From: an uncultured Spirochaetales bacterium | Lineage (GTDB): Bacteria > Spirochaetota > Spirochaetia > Sphaerochaetales > Sphaerochaetaceae | Assembly: GCA_949292445.1 (NCBI GenBank) | Contig: CASEZU010000102.1 | Location: 1 to 55,726, forward strand | Direction: 5' to 3' | Length of the DNA stretch: 55,726 nucleotides | Shown: piece after piece, positions 16,886 to 24,257 of the stretch | Numbering within the stretch: the first letter of the stretch is position 1 | Layout: each line of letters starts with the position of its first letter | Program-made: the position numbers and the translations under genes | The notes under the pieces: generated by a model | What the model was told of the DNA's origin: nothing | Database searches by the model: none | Seen by the model: the letters and a program-made list of their open reading frames with translations, nothing else

Positions 16886-17506
16886 GCCCCATGCCTGCCA
16901 TGGCTTGATGCGCAGTCTTATCAGGCAATACAGGAGTGCGAAGATAAGGCCGAAAAGATGCGTCATATGCGCGACTGAGCCGCCGTATGAGCTCATCTGG
17001 CTGAAAAGCTCCATGAAGAAGTAGAGAATGACAAGCACAGGAGCCCTTATCGGGAAGATGCCGAAAAGGTAGATCACCGCGCGCGGATATATCACGGAGA
17101 AAAGCAGCATGACGGCATAGAGCGCACCGGAAGCGCCGAGAAGCACCGCATTTGTCCCCGTGAGGAAATAGACTATGAAGCTGGCTATTCCTGAAAGCGT
17201 CCCTGTCAGGAAATAGAAAAGGACGAACTCACGCGTCCCGACAGCCCTCTCCACAGCAGTGCCGAAGATGAATAGCCCGAGCATATTGGAAAAGAGATGC
17301 CAAAGCCCTGCATGTGCAAACATATATGTCACGAACTGCCAGTACCAGTGCCCGTAAACAACTGCGGAGGGAATCATTGCCAGGTAATATGTCAGTGCGG
17401 GATAAAAAAGGTATGAAACCAGGAAAACCGCACAGTTGACGACAATCAGAGCAAGCGTTGCATTGGAGAATGTATATCTGAACTTCCTGTTGAGAATGCT
17501 GTTCAT
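16880..17506 (-). CDS. Rhomboid-family intramembrane serine protease
   Basis: This is a 208-residue polytopic membrane protein with six predicted spans. The catalytic serine sits in LLGASGALYAV (GxSG) and the catalytic histidine in VAHMTHLFGLIFAL. The conserved WQFVTYMFAHAGLWHLFSNM motif of loop 1/TM2 is complete. ATG 17506 has TATTTT 6 nt before it and TTGACC 18 bp further upstream, with no Shine-Dalgarno, so it is probably leaderless. The frame continues upstream to 17590 but that stretch is not rhomboid-like. The 3' end overlaps add by 6 bp. Confidence 0.9.
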   Translation of the reverse strand: MNSILNRKFRYTFSNATLALIVVNCAVFLVSYLFYPALTYYLAMIPSAVVYGHWYWQFVTYMFAHAGLWHLFSNMLGLFIFGTAVERAVGTREFVLFYFLTGTLSGIASFIVYFLTGTNAVLLGASGALYAVMLLFSVIYPRAVIYLFGIFPIRAPVLVILYFFMELFSQMSSYGGSVAHMTHLFGLIFALLYCLIRLRIKPWQAWGL

Positions 17507-17512
17507 TACCGG

Positions 17513-17542
17513 AAAATAATCAGAGCACGCGGCAATGGTCAA
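17513..17542 (-). promoter_or_regulatory. Promoter of the rhomboid gene
   Basis: TTGACC (17542-17537), 18 bp, TATTTT (17518-17513), then 6 nt to the ATG. Confidence 0.55.
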
Positions 17543-17642
17543 TATTGGCATATCCGGGGGAATATTTTGCACACTGTGCAGAAATTTCACACATCAGAAT
17601 GCAGAAAATGCTCATTTAGCTGTTAGAATGGTAACAATAAAG

Positions 17643-17660
17643 TTGGCACGATACTTGCAT
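17643..17660 (+). promoter_or_regulatory. Sigma-54 promoter 1
   Basis: TTGGCACG, four bases, TTGCAT. The invariant GG (17645-17646) and GC (17657-17658) are exactly 10 bases apart, a full match to the RpoN consensus. Expected start is about 17670. I see no obvious enhancer-binding-protein site upstream. Confidence 0.85.
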
Positions 17661-17669
17661 ATGGTTGGC

Positions 17670-17745
17670 AGAGCAAACAGTTTTTTCAACAAACCTCCTT
17701 TTTAGTGTATTCAAAGACGCCCAAGAGTGGCGTCTTTGTTTTTCT
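17670..17745 (+). ncRNA. Candidate small RNA 1 (sigma-54 driven, anti-Shine-Dalgarno)
   Basis: This short transcript of about 75 nt runs from the sigma-54 start to an intrinsic terminator. It has no credible reading frame. The core AGAGCAAACAG, a T-run and CAAACCTCCTTTTT (17690-17703) sit in the unstructured 5' half. ACCUCCUUU is complementary to Shine-Dalgarno sequences such as AAAGGAGGU. A related core is repeated in the unit directly downstream. Confidence 0.7.
17713..17743 (+). terminator. Intrinsic terminator of small RNA 1
   Basis: Perfect 9-bp stem AAAGACGCC (17713-17721) / GGCGTCTTT (17729-17737) with a 7-nt loop and GTTTTT after it. Confidence 0.9.
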
Positions 17746-17773
17746 GACCATAAAGTCCTTCATTTGAGTGAAA

Positions 17774-17790
17774 TTGGCACGGATCATGCA
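17774..17790 (+). promoter_or_regulatory. Sigma-54 promoter 2
   Basis: TTGGCACG, four bases, ATGCA. GG (17776-17777) and GC (17788-17789) are again 10 bases apart. The only departure is A for T at the start of the -12 block. Expected start is about 17801. Confidence 0.8.
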
Positions 17791-17800
17791 GAAAGAGAGG

Positions 17801-17898
17801 TACAGAGCAACAGTTTTTCATACCTCCTTTGCAACGTGTGAAAAAACTAACACGCCGGACAGCTCTCTCCCACCCCATATGCTGTCCGGCATTTTCTT
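17801..17898 (+). ncRNA. Candidate small RNA 2 (sister of small RNA 1)
   Basis: This is a transcript of about 95 nt between the second sigma-54 promoter and its terminator. Its 5' core AGAGCAACAGTTTTTCATACCT is nearly the same as in small RNA 1 and carries ACCTCCTTT at 17822-17830. Its terminator loop is a second C/U-rich stretch (17864-17880, CTCTCCCACCCC within), absent from the first copy. The region between core and terminator differs from copy 1, so the two may share targets through the core and diverge elsewhere. No reading frame is visible. Confidence 0.7.
17854..17898 (+). terminator. Intrinsic terminator of small RNA 2
   Basis: Perfect 10-bp stem GCCGGACAGC (17854-17863) / GCTGTCCGGC (17881-17890), a 17-nt loop and ATTTTCTTTG after it. 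Confidence 0.88.
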
Positions 17899-17907
17899 TG
17901 CCTTCAT

Positions 17908-17936
17908 TTGACCAATCATCCGGCTGCGGATAGACT
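17908..17936 (+). promoter_or_regulatory. Promoter of rlmE
   Basis: TTGACC (17908-17913), 17 bp, TAGACT (17931-17936), then 6 nt to ATG 17943. No ribosome site lies between. Confidence 0.6.
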
Positions 17937-17942
17937 CACGCT

Positions 17943-18545
17943 ATGGCAAATTCAAGAAGAGACAAGGCTGATTCATATACACAGAGAGCACACAGGGAGG
18001 GATACCCCGCCAGATCAGTCTACAAGCTGGAGGAGATCAACGCTGCGCACAGGCTGATCAAACCGGGCGACAGCGTGCTTGATGTGGGAGCCGCACCCGG
18101 CTCTTGGACGCTCTACACCCACCGTGAGCTGATAAAAGGGAAAGGCAAAATTGTCTCTGTGGATCTGAATCCGCTCTCTCTTGATCCCATCCCGCCCACA
18201 GTCACGGAATACACAGGAGATGCCTTCTCAAAGGAAATCAGGGCACGCCTTGTCGAGGATGGCCCGTATGATGCGATCATCTCAGATGCGGCGCCGATGA
18301 CAACAGGCAACAGGATCGTGGACACCACGCGCTCGGAATACCTTGCAGAGCAGGTTGTGATGCTGGCTGAAGAACAGCTGAAAGAGCACGGCAACATGGT
18401 CATAAAGATCTTCCAGGGCGGAGGGGAACAGGAAATACTGAGGAAGATGAGGACGATCTTCCAGAAAGCCAAGGCCTTCAAACCGAAAGCATCCAGGGAT
18501 GATTCCTTCGAGATATTCCTCATAGGGCTGGACAGGAAGGCCTGA
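17943..18545 (+). CDS. rlmE: 23S rRNA (uridine-2'-O-)-methyltransferase RlmE/FtsJ
   Basis: This 200-residue SAM-dependent methyltransferase modifies U2552 in the A-loop of 23S rRNA. The catalytic K-D-K-E tetrad is in ARSVYKLEE, IISDAAP, MVIKIFQG and DSFEIFLI. The SAM motif is SVLDVGAAPGSWTLY. Length matches the family. It is monocistronic, probably leaderless, and follows the two small RNA genes. Its stop codon is separated from the convergent permease stop by a single base. Confidence 0.95.
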   Translation: MANSRRDKADSYTQRAHREGYPARSVYKLEEINAAHRLIKPGDSVLDVGAAPGSWTLYTHRELIKGKGKIVSVDLNPLSLDPIPPTVTEYTGDAFSKEIRARLVEDGPYDAIISDAAPMTTGNRIVDTTRSEYLAEQVVMLAEEQLKEHGNMVIKIFQGGGEQEILRKMRTIFQKAKAFKPKASRDDSFEIFLIGLDRKA

Positions 18546-18546
18546 C

Positions 18547-19374
18547 TCAGCCCTTCACTGCTCCGCTGGTGAGTCCTGCGATGAAATAGCGCTGCAGGAA
18601 GATGAATATGATCGTGACCGGGATTGCCGCGACAATCGATGCGCTCATCATGGCGCTCCAGTTGGTGCTCGCCTCTCCCAGGAAAGTCATCACCAGGCCC
18701 GGCGCGAGCGTCCTGCGTGATGCATCGGTCACAAGCGTCATCGAATACAGCAGGTCATTCCAGCTCCAGACAAAACCGTAGATCGCTATTGAGACAAGAC
18801 CTGGCACTGCCATCGGAAAGATTATGCTGAACATTATCCTCAGGTTCCCAGCCCCGTCAATTTTGGCGCTTTCAATAAGGGAATCAGGGAGATTGTCAAA
18901 ATAGCTTTTCAGCGTCCATGTTCCGACAGGAAGCGTGAAGACGACATAGCTTATGATGAGAGCCCAGTAGGAACCGAGAAGGCCGGCCTTCTGCATCATC
19001 AGGTATATGGACAGAAGGAGAATCGCCTGCGGAAATGCCTGGCTCATCATGAAGGCTCCCATTATCAGCTTGCGTCCGCGGTAGCGGAACTTGGAGAAGC
19101 TGTACCCGGAGAACGCGCTGACAATCGTCGCTGCGGCAGATGAGGCGAAGGATACCAGAAGGCTGTTCGCCAGATAGCGCATGATCGTGGGATTTGTGAC
19201 AATGCTCCTTATCCCCTCAAGCGAGAATGAGGTGAAGAATGAGAGCGTGAAGACCTCATCTGCCGGTTTCAGCGCCGTATTCACCATCCACACAAGCGGG
19301 AAGAAGACAAAGAGGCCGATGATCACGGCAGATGCACAGTAGAATATCATGAATGGAAGCGTTTTCTGGAACAT
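18547..19374 (-). CDS. Sugar ABC transporter permease, MalG type
   Basis: This is a 275-residue inner-membrane permease and the last gene of the second CUT1 operon. Six spans start at FMIFYCASAVIIGLFVFFPL. The EAA loop reads SLIESAKIDGAGNLRIMFSIIFPMAVPG. It ends with the typical YFIAGLTSGAVKG. GGAGG lies 4 nt before the ATG, 9 nt after the MalF-type gene. No ATPase gene accompanies it. Confidence 0.92.
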   Translation of the reverse strand: MFQKTLPFMIFYCASAVIIGLFVFFPLVWMVNTALKPADEVFTLSFFTSFSLEGIRSIVTNPTIMRYLANSLLVSFASSAAATIVSAFSGYSFSKFRYRGRKLIMGAFMMSQAFPQAILLLSIYLMMQKAGLLGSYWALIISYVVFTLPVGTWTLKSYFDNLPDSLIESAKIDGAGNLRIMFSIIFPMAVPGLVSIAIYGFVWSWNDLLYSMTLVTDASRRTLAPGLVMTFLGEASTNWSAMMSASIVAAIPVTIIFIFLQRYFIAGLTSGAVKG

Positions 19375-19383
19375 GATCCCTCC

Positions 19384-20277
19384 TCAGTCCGATTCCCTGA
19401 CCTGTCTCAGATAGATGAAGCTGAATGCTCCGAGAAGCACAGCCCAGACCGTGCCGATCGTGGCGGCAGCACCTATCTTCCAGTTCTGGAACGCTGTCGT
19501 GTAAACCTCGAGCGAAAGTGTCGTGGTGGCTCTGGCAGGCCCGCCCTTTGTCATTGTCCATGGAATGTCAAAATGCTGCAGGTTTCCTATAGCGCCGAGG
19601 ACAAGGACGAGGAACATGATGGTCTTCATATCCGGCACGACGATCTTCATGAACACCTGCCAGTTGTTGGCCCCGTCCATGCGGGCAGCCTCTATCTCAT
19701 CCATCGGGACAGCCTGCAGGCCGCCGAGGAGGAATGCCATGTACCACGGCAGCATCTGCCATGAACGGGCGATGATAACAGCGGCAAGCGCTGTGGATGT
19801 ATCACCGAGCCAGGAGACATCCTCGCTGATGATTCCCAGACCTGAGAGAACTGCATTCAGGATTCCGTACTGCCCGTTGAATATCCAGCTCCACAGGAAG
19901 CCTATAGCCGTACCGGGGATGATCCAGTCGACAAGGGTCACGCCGCGGAGGAACCCGGAGAGCCGGAACCCTTGGTTGAGCACTATTGCCCATATGAGGC
20001 CGAGCGTGAAGGGAATGGCGGTAGCGAAGACCACGAACAGCACCGTCACCCCTATTGTCTTCAGGAAATAGGGATCCTTGAAGAGCTTTATGTAATTCTC
20101 CGCCCCGACCCATTCAAAGCCGGGGAAGAGAAGCGAGCGGTCCGTGAAAGACATCACGATCGCATTTATGAAAGGATAGAGGATGATCAGCGAGAATATT
20201 GCGATTCCCGGCACACAGAGAAGGAACCCGACCTGTCCGTCAGTGAGTCTCCCGTCATTCCTGAATCTTCTTCCCAT
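19384..20277 (-). CDS. Sugar ABC transporter permease, MalF type
   Basis: This 297-residue inner-membrane permease pairs with the downstream MalG-type protein. Spans begin at GFLLCVPGIAIFSLIILYPF. The EAA loop reads EIEAARMDGANNWQVFMKIVVPDM. It lies 19 nt downstream of the binding-protein gene with a GAGAGGAT ribosome site. The conserved TKGGPARATTTLSL stretch is the usual MalF-type C-terminal signature. Confidence 0.92.
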   Translation of the reverse strand: MGRRFRNDGRLTDGQVGFLLCVPGIAIFSLIILYPFINAIVMSFTDRSLLFPGFEWVGAENYIKLFKDPYFLKTIGVTVLFVVFATAIPFTLGLIWAIVLNQGFRLSGFLRGVTLVDWIIPGTAIGFLWSWIFNGQYGILNAVLSGLGIISEDVSWLGDTSTALAAVIIARSWQMLPWYMAFLLGGLQAVPMDEIEAARMDGANNWQVFMKIVVPDMKTIMFLVLVLGAIGNLQHFDIPWTMTKGGPARATTTLSLEVYTTAFQNWKIGAAATIGTVWAVLLGAFSFIYLRQVRESD

Positions 20278-20296
20278 TCCGTCATCCTCTCCTCTA

Positions 20297-21559
20297 TCAA
20301 AGGCTCTCGAGCCTTGTCGTCATATCAGCAACAGCATCTTCAGCGCTCTTGGAGCCGAGAAGTGCGGCCTGAAGCTCTTCCGTGATGATCGACTTAATCT
20401 CATTCGCATCAGTCATCATCGCAGTCTCTTCCAGCTTCGCTGTCTCTGTAGCGGCGAGGAAGCCCTGCAGATAGGCGTCGTTCTTGACCTCGTCAAGCGA
20501 GGAGGCGCTGCCTGTCACAGGAGGCATTCCGTTCTGCTCGAAATACTCCATCGCCACATCGTTGGAAAGCAGGTATTCTGCAAAATCGGCAGCCTCTTCC
20601 TTGTGCTCAGACTTCTCGAAGATCATCAGCAGATGTCCCCACATAGTGGACTGCGGCTCATCTCCCTCATTGAATACAGGGCGCGGCATGGCGGAGCATA
20701 CATTGACAACATCCTCAGGTGCGACGCCGTTCGCAACAGCCTGCCCCTTTGCAAGAACAGCATCATCATAGAACGCCATCTTGCCCTGTGCGAAGAGCTG
20801 GCGCGCATCGCCGCGGCCGATATCCATCGCGATATATCCCTTGGCAAGCATGTCCTGATACCACTTCACACACTCGACAGCAGTCTCGCCGAGGTTGACA
20901 GATCCATCCTCATTGTAAATCGTTCCACCGAATGTCCAGAGCCACGGCATGAAATCACCGGCACATGTGGCATCCTTTGTCGAGACGCCGTAAGGCACGA
21001 TGTCGCCGCCGAGTGCCTTCACATCAGCCAGGCATGCCTCGAACTCCTCCATGGTCTTCGGCGGTTCATTCCAGCCGGCTTCCTTGAGAATCTCAGGGTT
21101 ATAGACCATTGTTATGGCCGCCATCGACCATGGCAGTCCGACTTGTTTGCCGCCGATGTTTCCCACAGAAAGAGCTGCCGGGCTGATATCCTCGAGAACC
21201 ACGGGATCAATAAGTTCTGAAAGGTCAGCAAGCGCCCCGGTCTGCGCGATGGTATTGAAGATCGCGATATCGGCCTGAGCTATATCGAGCGGCTCGCTGC
21301 CCTGCATCCTGATCAGAAGCTGCTGCGCTGTATCAGCCCATGTCCAGCCGACCCATGTGACAGAGTTGCCGCTCTGGGCCTCATATCCTTCCCTCATTCT
21401 CTGGAAGATATCCCTTGTGGCCTCCTCCTCTCCTGACCATCCGGCCCATACGATATCCACGGGGCCTTCAGCTGCGGCCTGGGTTTCCTCTGTGCCGGAA
21501 GCGAATACCATCGCCATAGAGAGCAGCATGACAAGAGCTGCAGACACAAAACGTCTCAT
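20297..21559 (-). CDS. Sugar ABC transporter substrate-binding protein (CUT1)
   Basis: This is a 420-residue periplasmic binding protein of family 1. The signal peptide MRRFVSAALVMLLSMAMVF ends in ASGTEE without a cysteine. The family's ligand-domain patterns are seen in EPLDIAQADIAIFNTIAQ, VGLPWSMAAITMVYNPEIL and FSDWLGWTW-type aromatic patches (VTWVGWTWADTAQQ). The ribosome site AAAGGAGGTT is perfectly complementary to the anti-Shine-Dalgarno core of small RNA 1. It is second in the operon after the FAD oxidoreductase. The ligand is unknown. Confidence 0.9.
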   Translation of the reverse strand: MRRFVSAALVMLLSMAMVFASGTEETQAAAEGPVDIVWAGWSGEEEATRDIFQRMREGYEAQSGNSVTWVGWTWADTAQQLLIRMQGSEPLDIAQADIAIFNTIAQTGALADLSELIDPVVLEDISPAALSVGNIGGKQVGLPWSMAAITMVYNPEILKEAGWNEPPKTMEEFEACLADVKALGGDIVPYGVSTKDATCAGDFMPWLWTFGGTIYNEDGSVNLGETAVECVKWYQDMLAKGYIAMDIGRGDARQLFAQGKMAFYDDAVLAKGQAVANGVAPEDVVNVCSAMPRPVFNEGDEPQSTMWGHLLMIFEKSEHKEEAADFAEYLLSNDVAMEYFEQNGMPPVTGSASSLDEVKNDAYLQGFLAATETAKLEETAMMTDANEIKSIITEELQAALLGSKSAEDAVADMTTRLESL

Positions 21560-21578
21560 AGAACCTCCTTTCTCACAC

Positions 21579-23354
21579 TCAGTCGATCGTGCTGCCGACT
21601 TTGTGTACCTCCTTCTTCTCTATTGCCTTGAGCAGTCCGATGAACTGATCAAGATGCTTTTCATATACATCGCGCGGAAGACAGCTGTGATCGATGCAGA
21701 GACGCGCGGCATAGGCCGTCACCTCCCCCATCATTCCGCAGGTGCGCATTACCCTGCCCGTGCCTGAGGCATCGTGCGAGAGGCTGGCATCGCGCCCGGA
21801 CATGAACATATTCACCACATTGCGGGAATAGAAGCAGCGGTACGGCAGGAAATAGGGCCCCTTGAACACCTCGCGGCAGTCCATGGTGAGGAACGCATCC
21901 CCCTCATGGAAGGCTGAGTAGAACCGCTTATCCGGGTAATGGACATCGAAATTCCATGTTGTGGGAACACAGGCATCGGGGAATGTGTACCTGAAGTCCG
22001 CCTTTGTGAGGACAAGATCGCCGAGGAGCCTCCTCGATTCCCTCTTTCCTCCTATCGCGGAGCAGAACCCCAGATCATAGTCCTGATAATCATGATCGAC
22101 ATTGCGGAGTGTGTCCCAGGCCCCGTACATCGCACGGAAATTCATATCCCTGGAACGCTCTGCATCCTCGATCGGATCCTCGGTCATTCCGCTCTCCCAG
22201 AACCAGCAGCCGAGGGAGAACTCACGGGAATGGCCATATATATCCTTCGTATCTCCGCGTCCGGGAAATACCGATGAGGACAAATCGACGGCCCATGGGC
22301 AGCGCGGGAACGGATGAGGCGTCTCTGTCTTCTCCACATACCACATGTTTGTCATGCCCATATGGCCATTGGTGGTGACCTCGAAATCAGCGCCGCTCAT
22401 CGCGCCAAGATTGCCGTCTCCCGTAGCATCGTTGTAGAGAGGAGCGGAGATCCTGAAGATCCTGTTCTCCCTGTAATCCCAGAGCTCGACAGAGGCTATC
22501 CTGTCGCCATCCATCTCCGATGATATGAGCTCAGTGCCCATATACATGGTCAGGTTGCTTTCCGCACGCAGGACGGAAAGTTTTTTATCATCCTCATAGA
22601 GATCTGCTTTATTGACGCTGCCGTAATGCCCTATGCGTTTCTGCTCGAACTCTCCGACTATATTGCCGACACCGGGGAAGGGATCATAGTTCGTGCCTCC
22701 TCCGAGCCATACGCGGACCTCGGAGCTGTTGTTTCCGCCCACGAGGAGCCTGTCCTGCACGAGGGCAGTCTTCAGGCCGAGCCTGGATGCGGCGACTGCG
22801 GAGCATATGCCAGCCATGCCTCCGCCGATCACGACATAGTCATACTCAGCTTCGATGCCGGTATCCGCGGCAGCAGTCATCTTCCTGTAGAAAGCCATCA
22901 GGGCATCCCTGCCTGAAGGAAGTTCCCTCTCATCCGGGACAAGGAGAATGTATGCACAGCGGCCCTCGAAACCGGTGAGGTCATGAAGCCTGAGCTCATG
23001 GCTGCCGCGATTCAGGGCGACGGAAAGACCCTTCTCCCAGGACCATGAAGACGGGTGTCCGAAAACTCCGGCATCCTCCCCATCGACGGAAACGGAAAAC
23101 TCCCCGGGAGTCATGTCATCATGCCATGGAGAGACCCAGTTGTATGTATAGGCATATACGCTGTAGCTGCCCTCAGTTTCCACATTGAAATGCGTTGAGG
23201 CATCCGGCACTGGAATGCCAAGCCCGTGCGCCAGAAGATAGGGAGCCCCCATCTGCAGGATGAACTCACTATCGGTGAACCATCCCCCGCAATCCTCGAA
23301 AGAAGCTGCAGGAATCAGAATCATACCATCTCTGGAAAAGCTGCTCTGTTTCAT
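21579..23354 (-). CDS. FAD-dependent oxidoreductase with N-terminal beta domain
   Basis: This is a 591-residue protein. Residues 1-160 form a beta-rich, carbohydrate-binding-like module (SFEDCGGWFTDSEF; LRLHDLTGFEGRCAYILL). The FAD domain starts with YDYVVIGGGMAGICSAVAA (about 171-189), followed by GGNNSSEVRVWLGGG and DATGDGNLGAMSGADFEV, typical of the FAD_oxidored family (PF12831) often found in polysaccharide-use loci. There is no signal peptide. It is the first gene of a sugar transporter operon under a perfect TATAAT -10 with no good -35, which fits activation by the divergent AraC protein. Substrate unknown; it may oxidise a sugar or sugar-derived compound. Confidence 0.83.
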   Translation of the reverse strand: MKQSSFSRDGMILIPAASFEDCGGWFTDSEFILQMGAPYLLAHGLGIPVPDASTHFNVETEGSYSVYAYTYNWVSPWHDDMTPGEFSVSVDGEDAGVFGHPSSWSWEKGLSVALNRGSHELRLHDLTGFEGRCAYILLVPDERELPSGRDALMAFYRKMTAAADTGIEAEYDYVVIGGGMAGICSAVAASRLGLKTALVQDRLLVGGNNSSEVRVWLGGGTNYDPFPGVGNIVGEFEQKRIGHYGSVNKADLYEDDKKLSVLRAESNLTMYMGTELISSEMDGDRIASVELWDYRENRIFRISAPLYNDATGDGNLGAMSGADFEVTTNGHMGMTNMWYVEKTETPHPFPRCPWAVDLSSSVFPGRGDTKDIYGHSREFSLGCWFWESGMTEDPIEDAERSRDMNFRAMYGAWDTLRNVDHDYQDYDLGFCSAIGGKRESRRLLGDLVLTKADFRYTFPDACVPTTWNFDVHYPDKRFYSAFHEGDAFLTMDCREVFKGPYFLPYRCFYSRNVVNMFMSGRDASLSHDASGTGRVMRTCGMMGEVTAYAARLCIDHSCLPRDVYEKHLDQFIGLLKAIEKKEVHKVGSTID

Positions 23355-23376
23355 TCTTCTTAAATTGTATTGTCAG

Positions 23377-23407
23377 ATTATACCGCTTAGAATGTCGATT
23401 TATACCG
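23377..23407 (-). promoter_or_regulatory. Activator-type promoter with direct repeats
   Basis: A perfect TATAAT (23382-23377) lacks a -35 match. TATACCG occurs twice in direct orientation on the plus strand (23379-23385 and 23401-23407), 22 bp apart, which is two helical turns and typical of AraC-family half-sites. Confidence 0.5.
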
Positions 23408-23412
23408 TAAAC

Positions 23413-23441
23413 TTGTCAGAATTGATATTCCATCGGATAAT
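23413..23441 (+). promoter_or_regulatory. Promoter of the AraC-type regulator gene
   Basis: TTGTCA (23413-23418), 17 bp, GATAAT (23436-23441), then 6 nt to ATG 23448. No ribosome site, so the mRNA is probably leaderless. Confidence 0.65.
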
Positions 23442-23447
23442 ATCCCC

Positions 23448-24257
23448 ATGGATTGGGAATGGTTCGACAGCCACAGGGACAAACAGGCTTCGCTTCTGGG
23501 CGGGAAGATTTTCTGCGGAATAAGTTCCAACACGGAGCCGATCGACAGGAACAGCAGAGCGGAAAGCGGCATGATACTCACATGGGTCGTATCAGGGAAA
23601 GGAGTACTCACCGTGTCAGGAAAGGACTACCCCATCGAACCCAGCTCGATAATCCTCAGGCATCAGGACATGGAGTACAGGCTCCGCCTCTTCTCAAGGA
23701 CAAAACACAGGAGATGCTATTTCGGCATTTCTGACGAGCTTTTCAGGCTTTTCAAGGAGATTCACCCGAACATACTCCTCATCCCGCCTGTATTCCGGAT
23801 CGGGGAGAACGTGAACCATCTTGAGAATTTCCTGATGCTCTACGCCACCATGCAGAGCACTCCGGCAGAAGAACTTCTTTCCGCCCTTCCGTCATTCGAG
23901 AGATACATCCTGCACTATCTCTCGCCATTTCTGTCGGAAGGAAGGATAAACGCGCTCAATGAGGCGAGGAAGATGCTGGAGACGGACTTCTCCTCGCCGC
24001 TGGAGGAAATCGCTGCCAGAGCCGGCATGGGCTATTCATCATTCAGGAAGGAGTTCAGCAAGGCTTACGGGGAGACTCCGCATCAGTACAGGCTTGAGAA
24101 GCGCACGGAGAAAGCCAAGCAGCTTCTGTCAATGGGCCGCACCTGCTCGGAGACCGCGGATGAGCTGGGATATACCGACATCTATACATTCTCCCACCAG
24201 TTCACGAAAATAGCGGGGATCCCTCCCCGCCAGTACCGCAGAAAGCACCTCTTCTGA
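23448..24257 (+). CDS. AraC-family transcriptional regulator
   Basis: This is a 269-residue regulator. The N-terminal cupin-like sensor domain includes LTWVVSGKGVLTVSGKDYPI. Two C-terminal helix-turn-helix motifs follow: SPLEEIAARAGMGYSSFRKEF and SETADELGYTDIYTFSHQF, ending in GIPPRQYRR. It is divergent from the FAD oxidoreductase and sugar transporter operon with a 93-bp shared region, so it most likely activates that operon in response to its sugar. Its stop codon directly abuts the convergent mscS-like stop. Confidence 0.92.
   Translation: MDWEWFDSHRDKQASLLGGKIFCGISSNTEPIDRNSRAESGMILTWVVSGKGVLTVSGKDYPIEPSSIILRHQDMEYRLRLFSRTKHRRCYFGISDELFRLFKEIHPNILLIPPVFRIGENVNHLENFLMLYATMQSTPAEELLSALPSFERYILHYLSPFLSEGRINALNEARKMLETDFSSPLEEIAARAGMGYSSFRKEFSKAYGETPHQYRLEKRTEKAKQLLSMGRTCSETADELGYTDIYTFSHQFTKIAGIPPRQYRRKHLF

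Noticed and set aside
20183..21220. 345-codon open frame opposite the binding protein at 20297-21559
   Set aside because: Shadow frame of a well-supported gene, with no known motifs.
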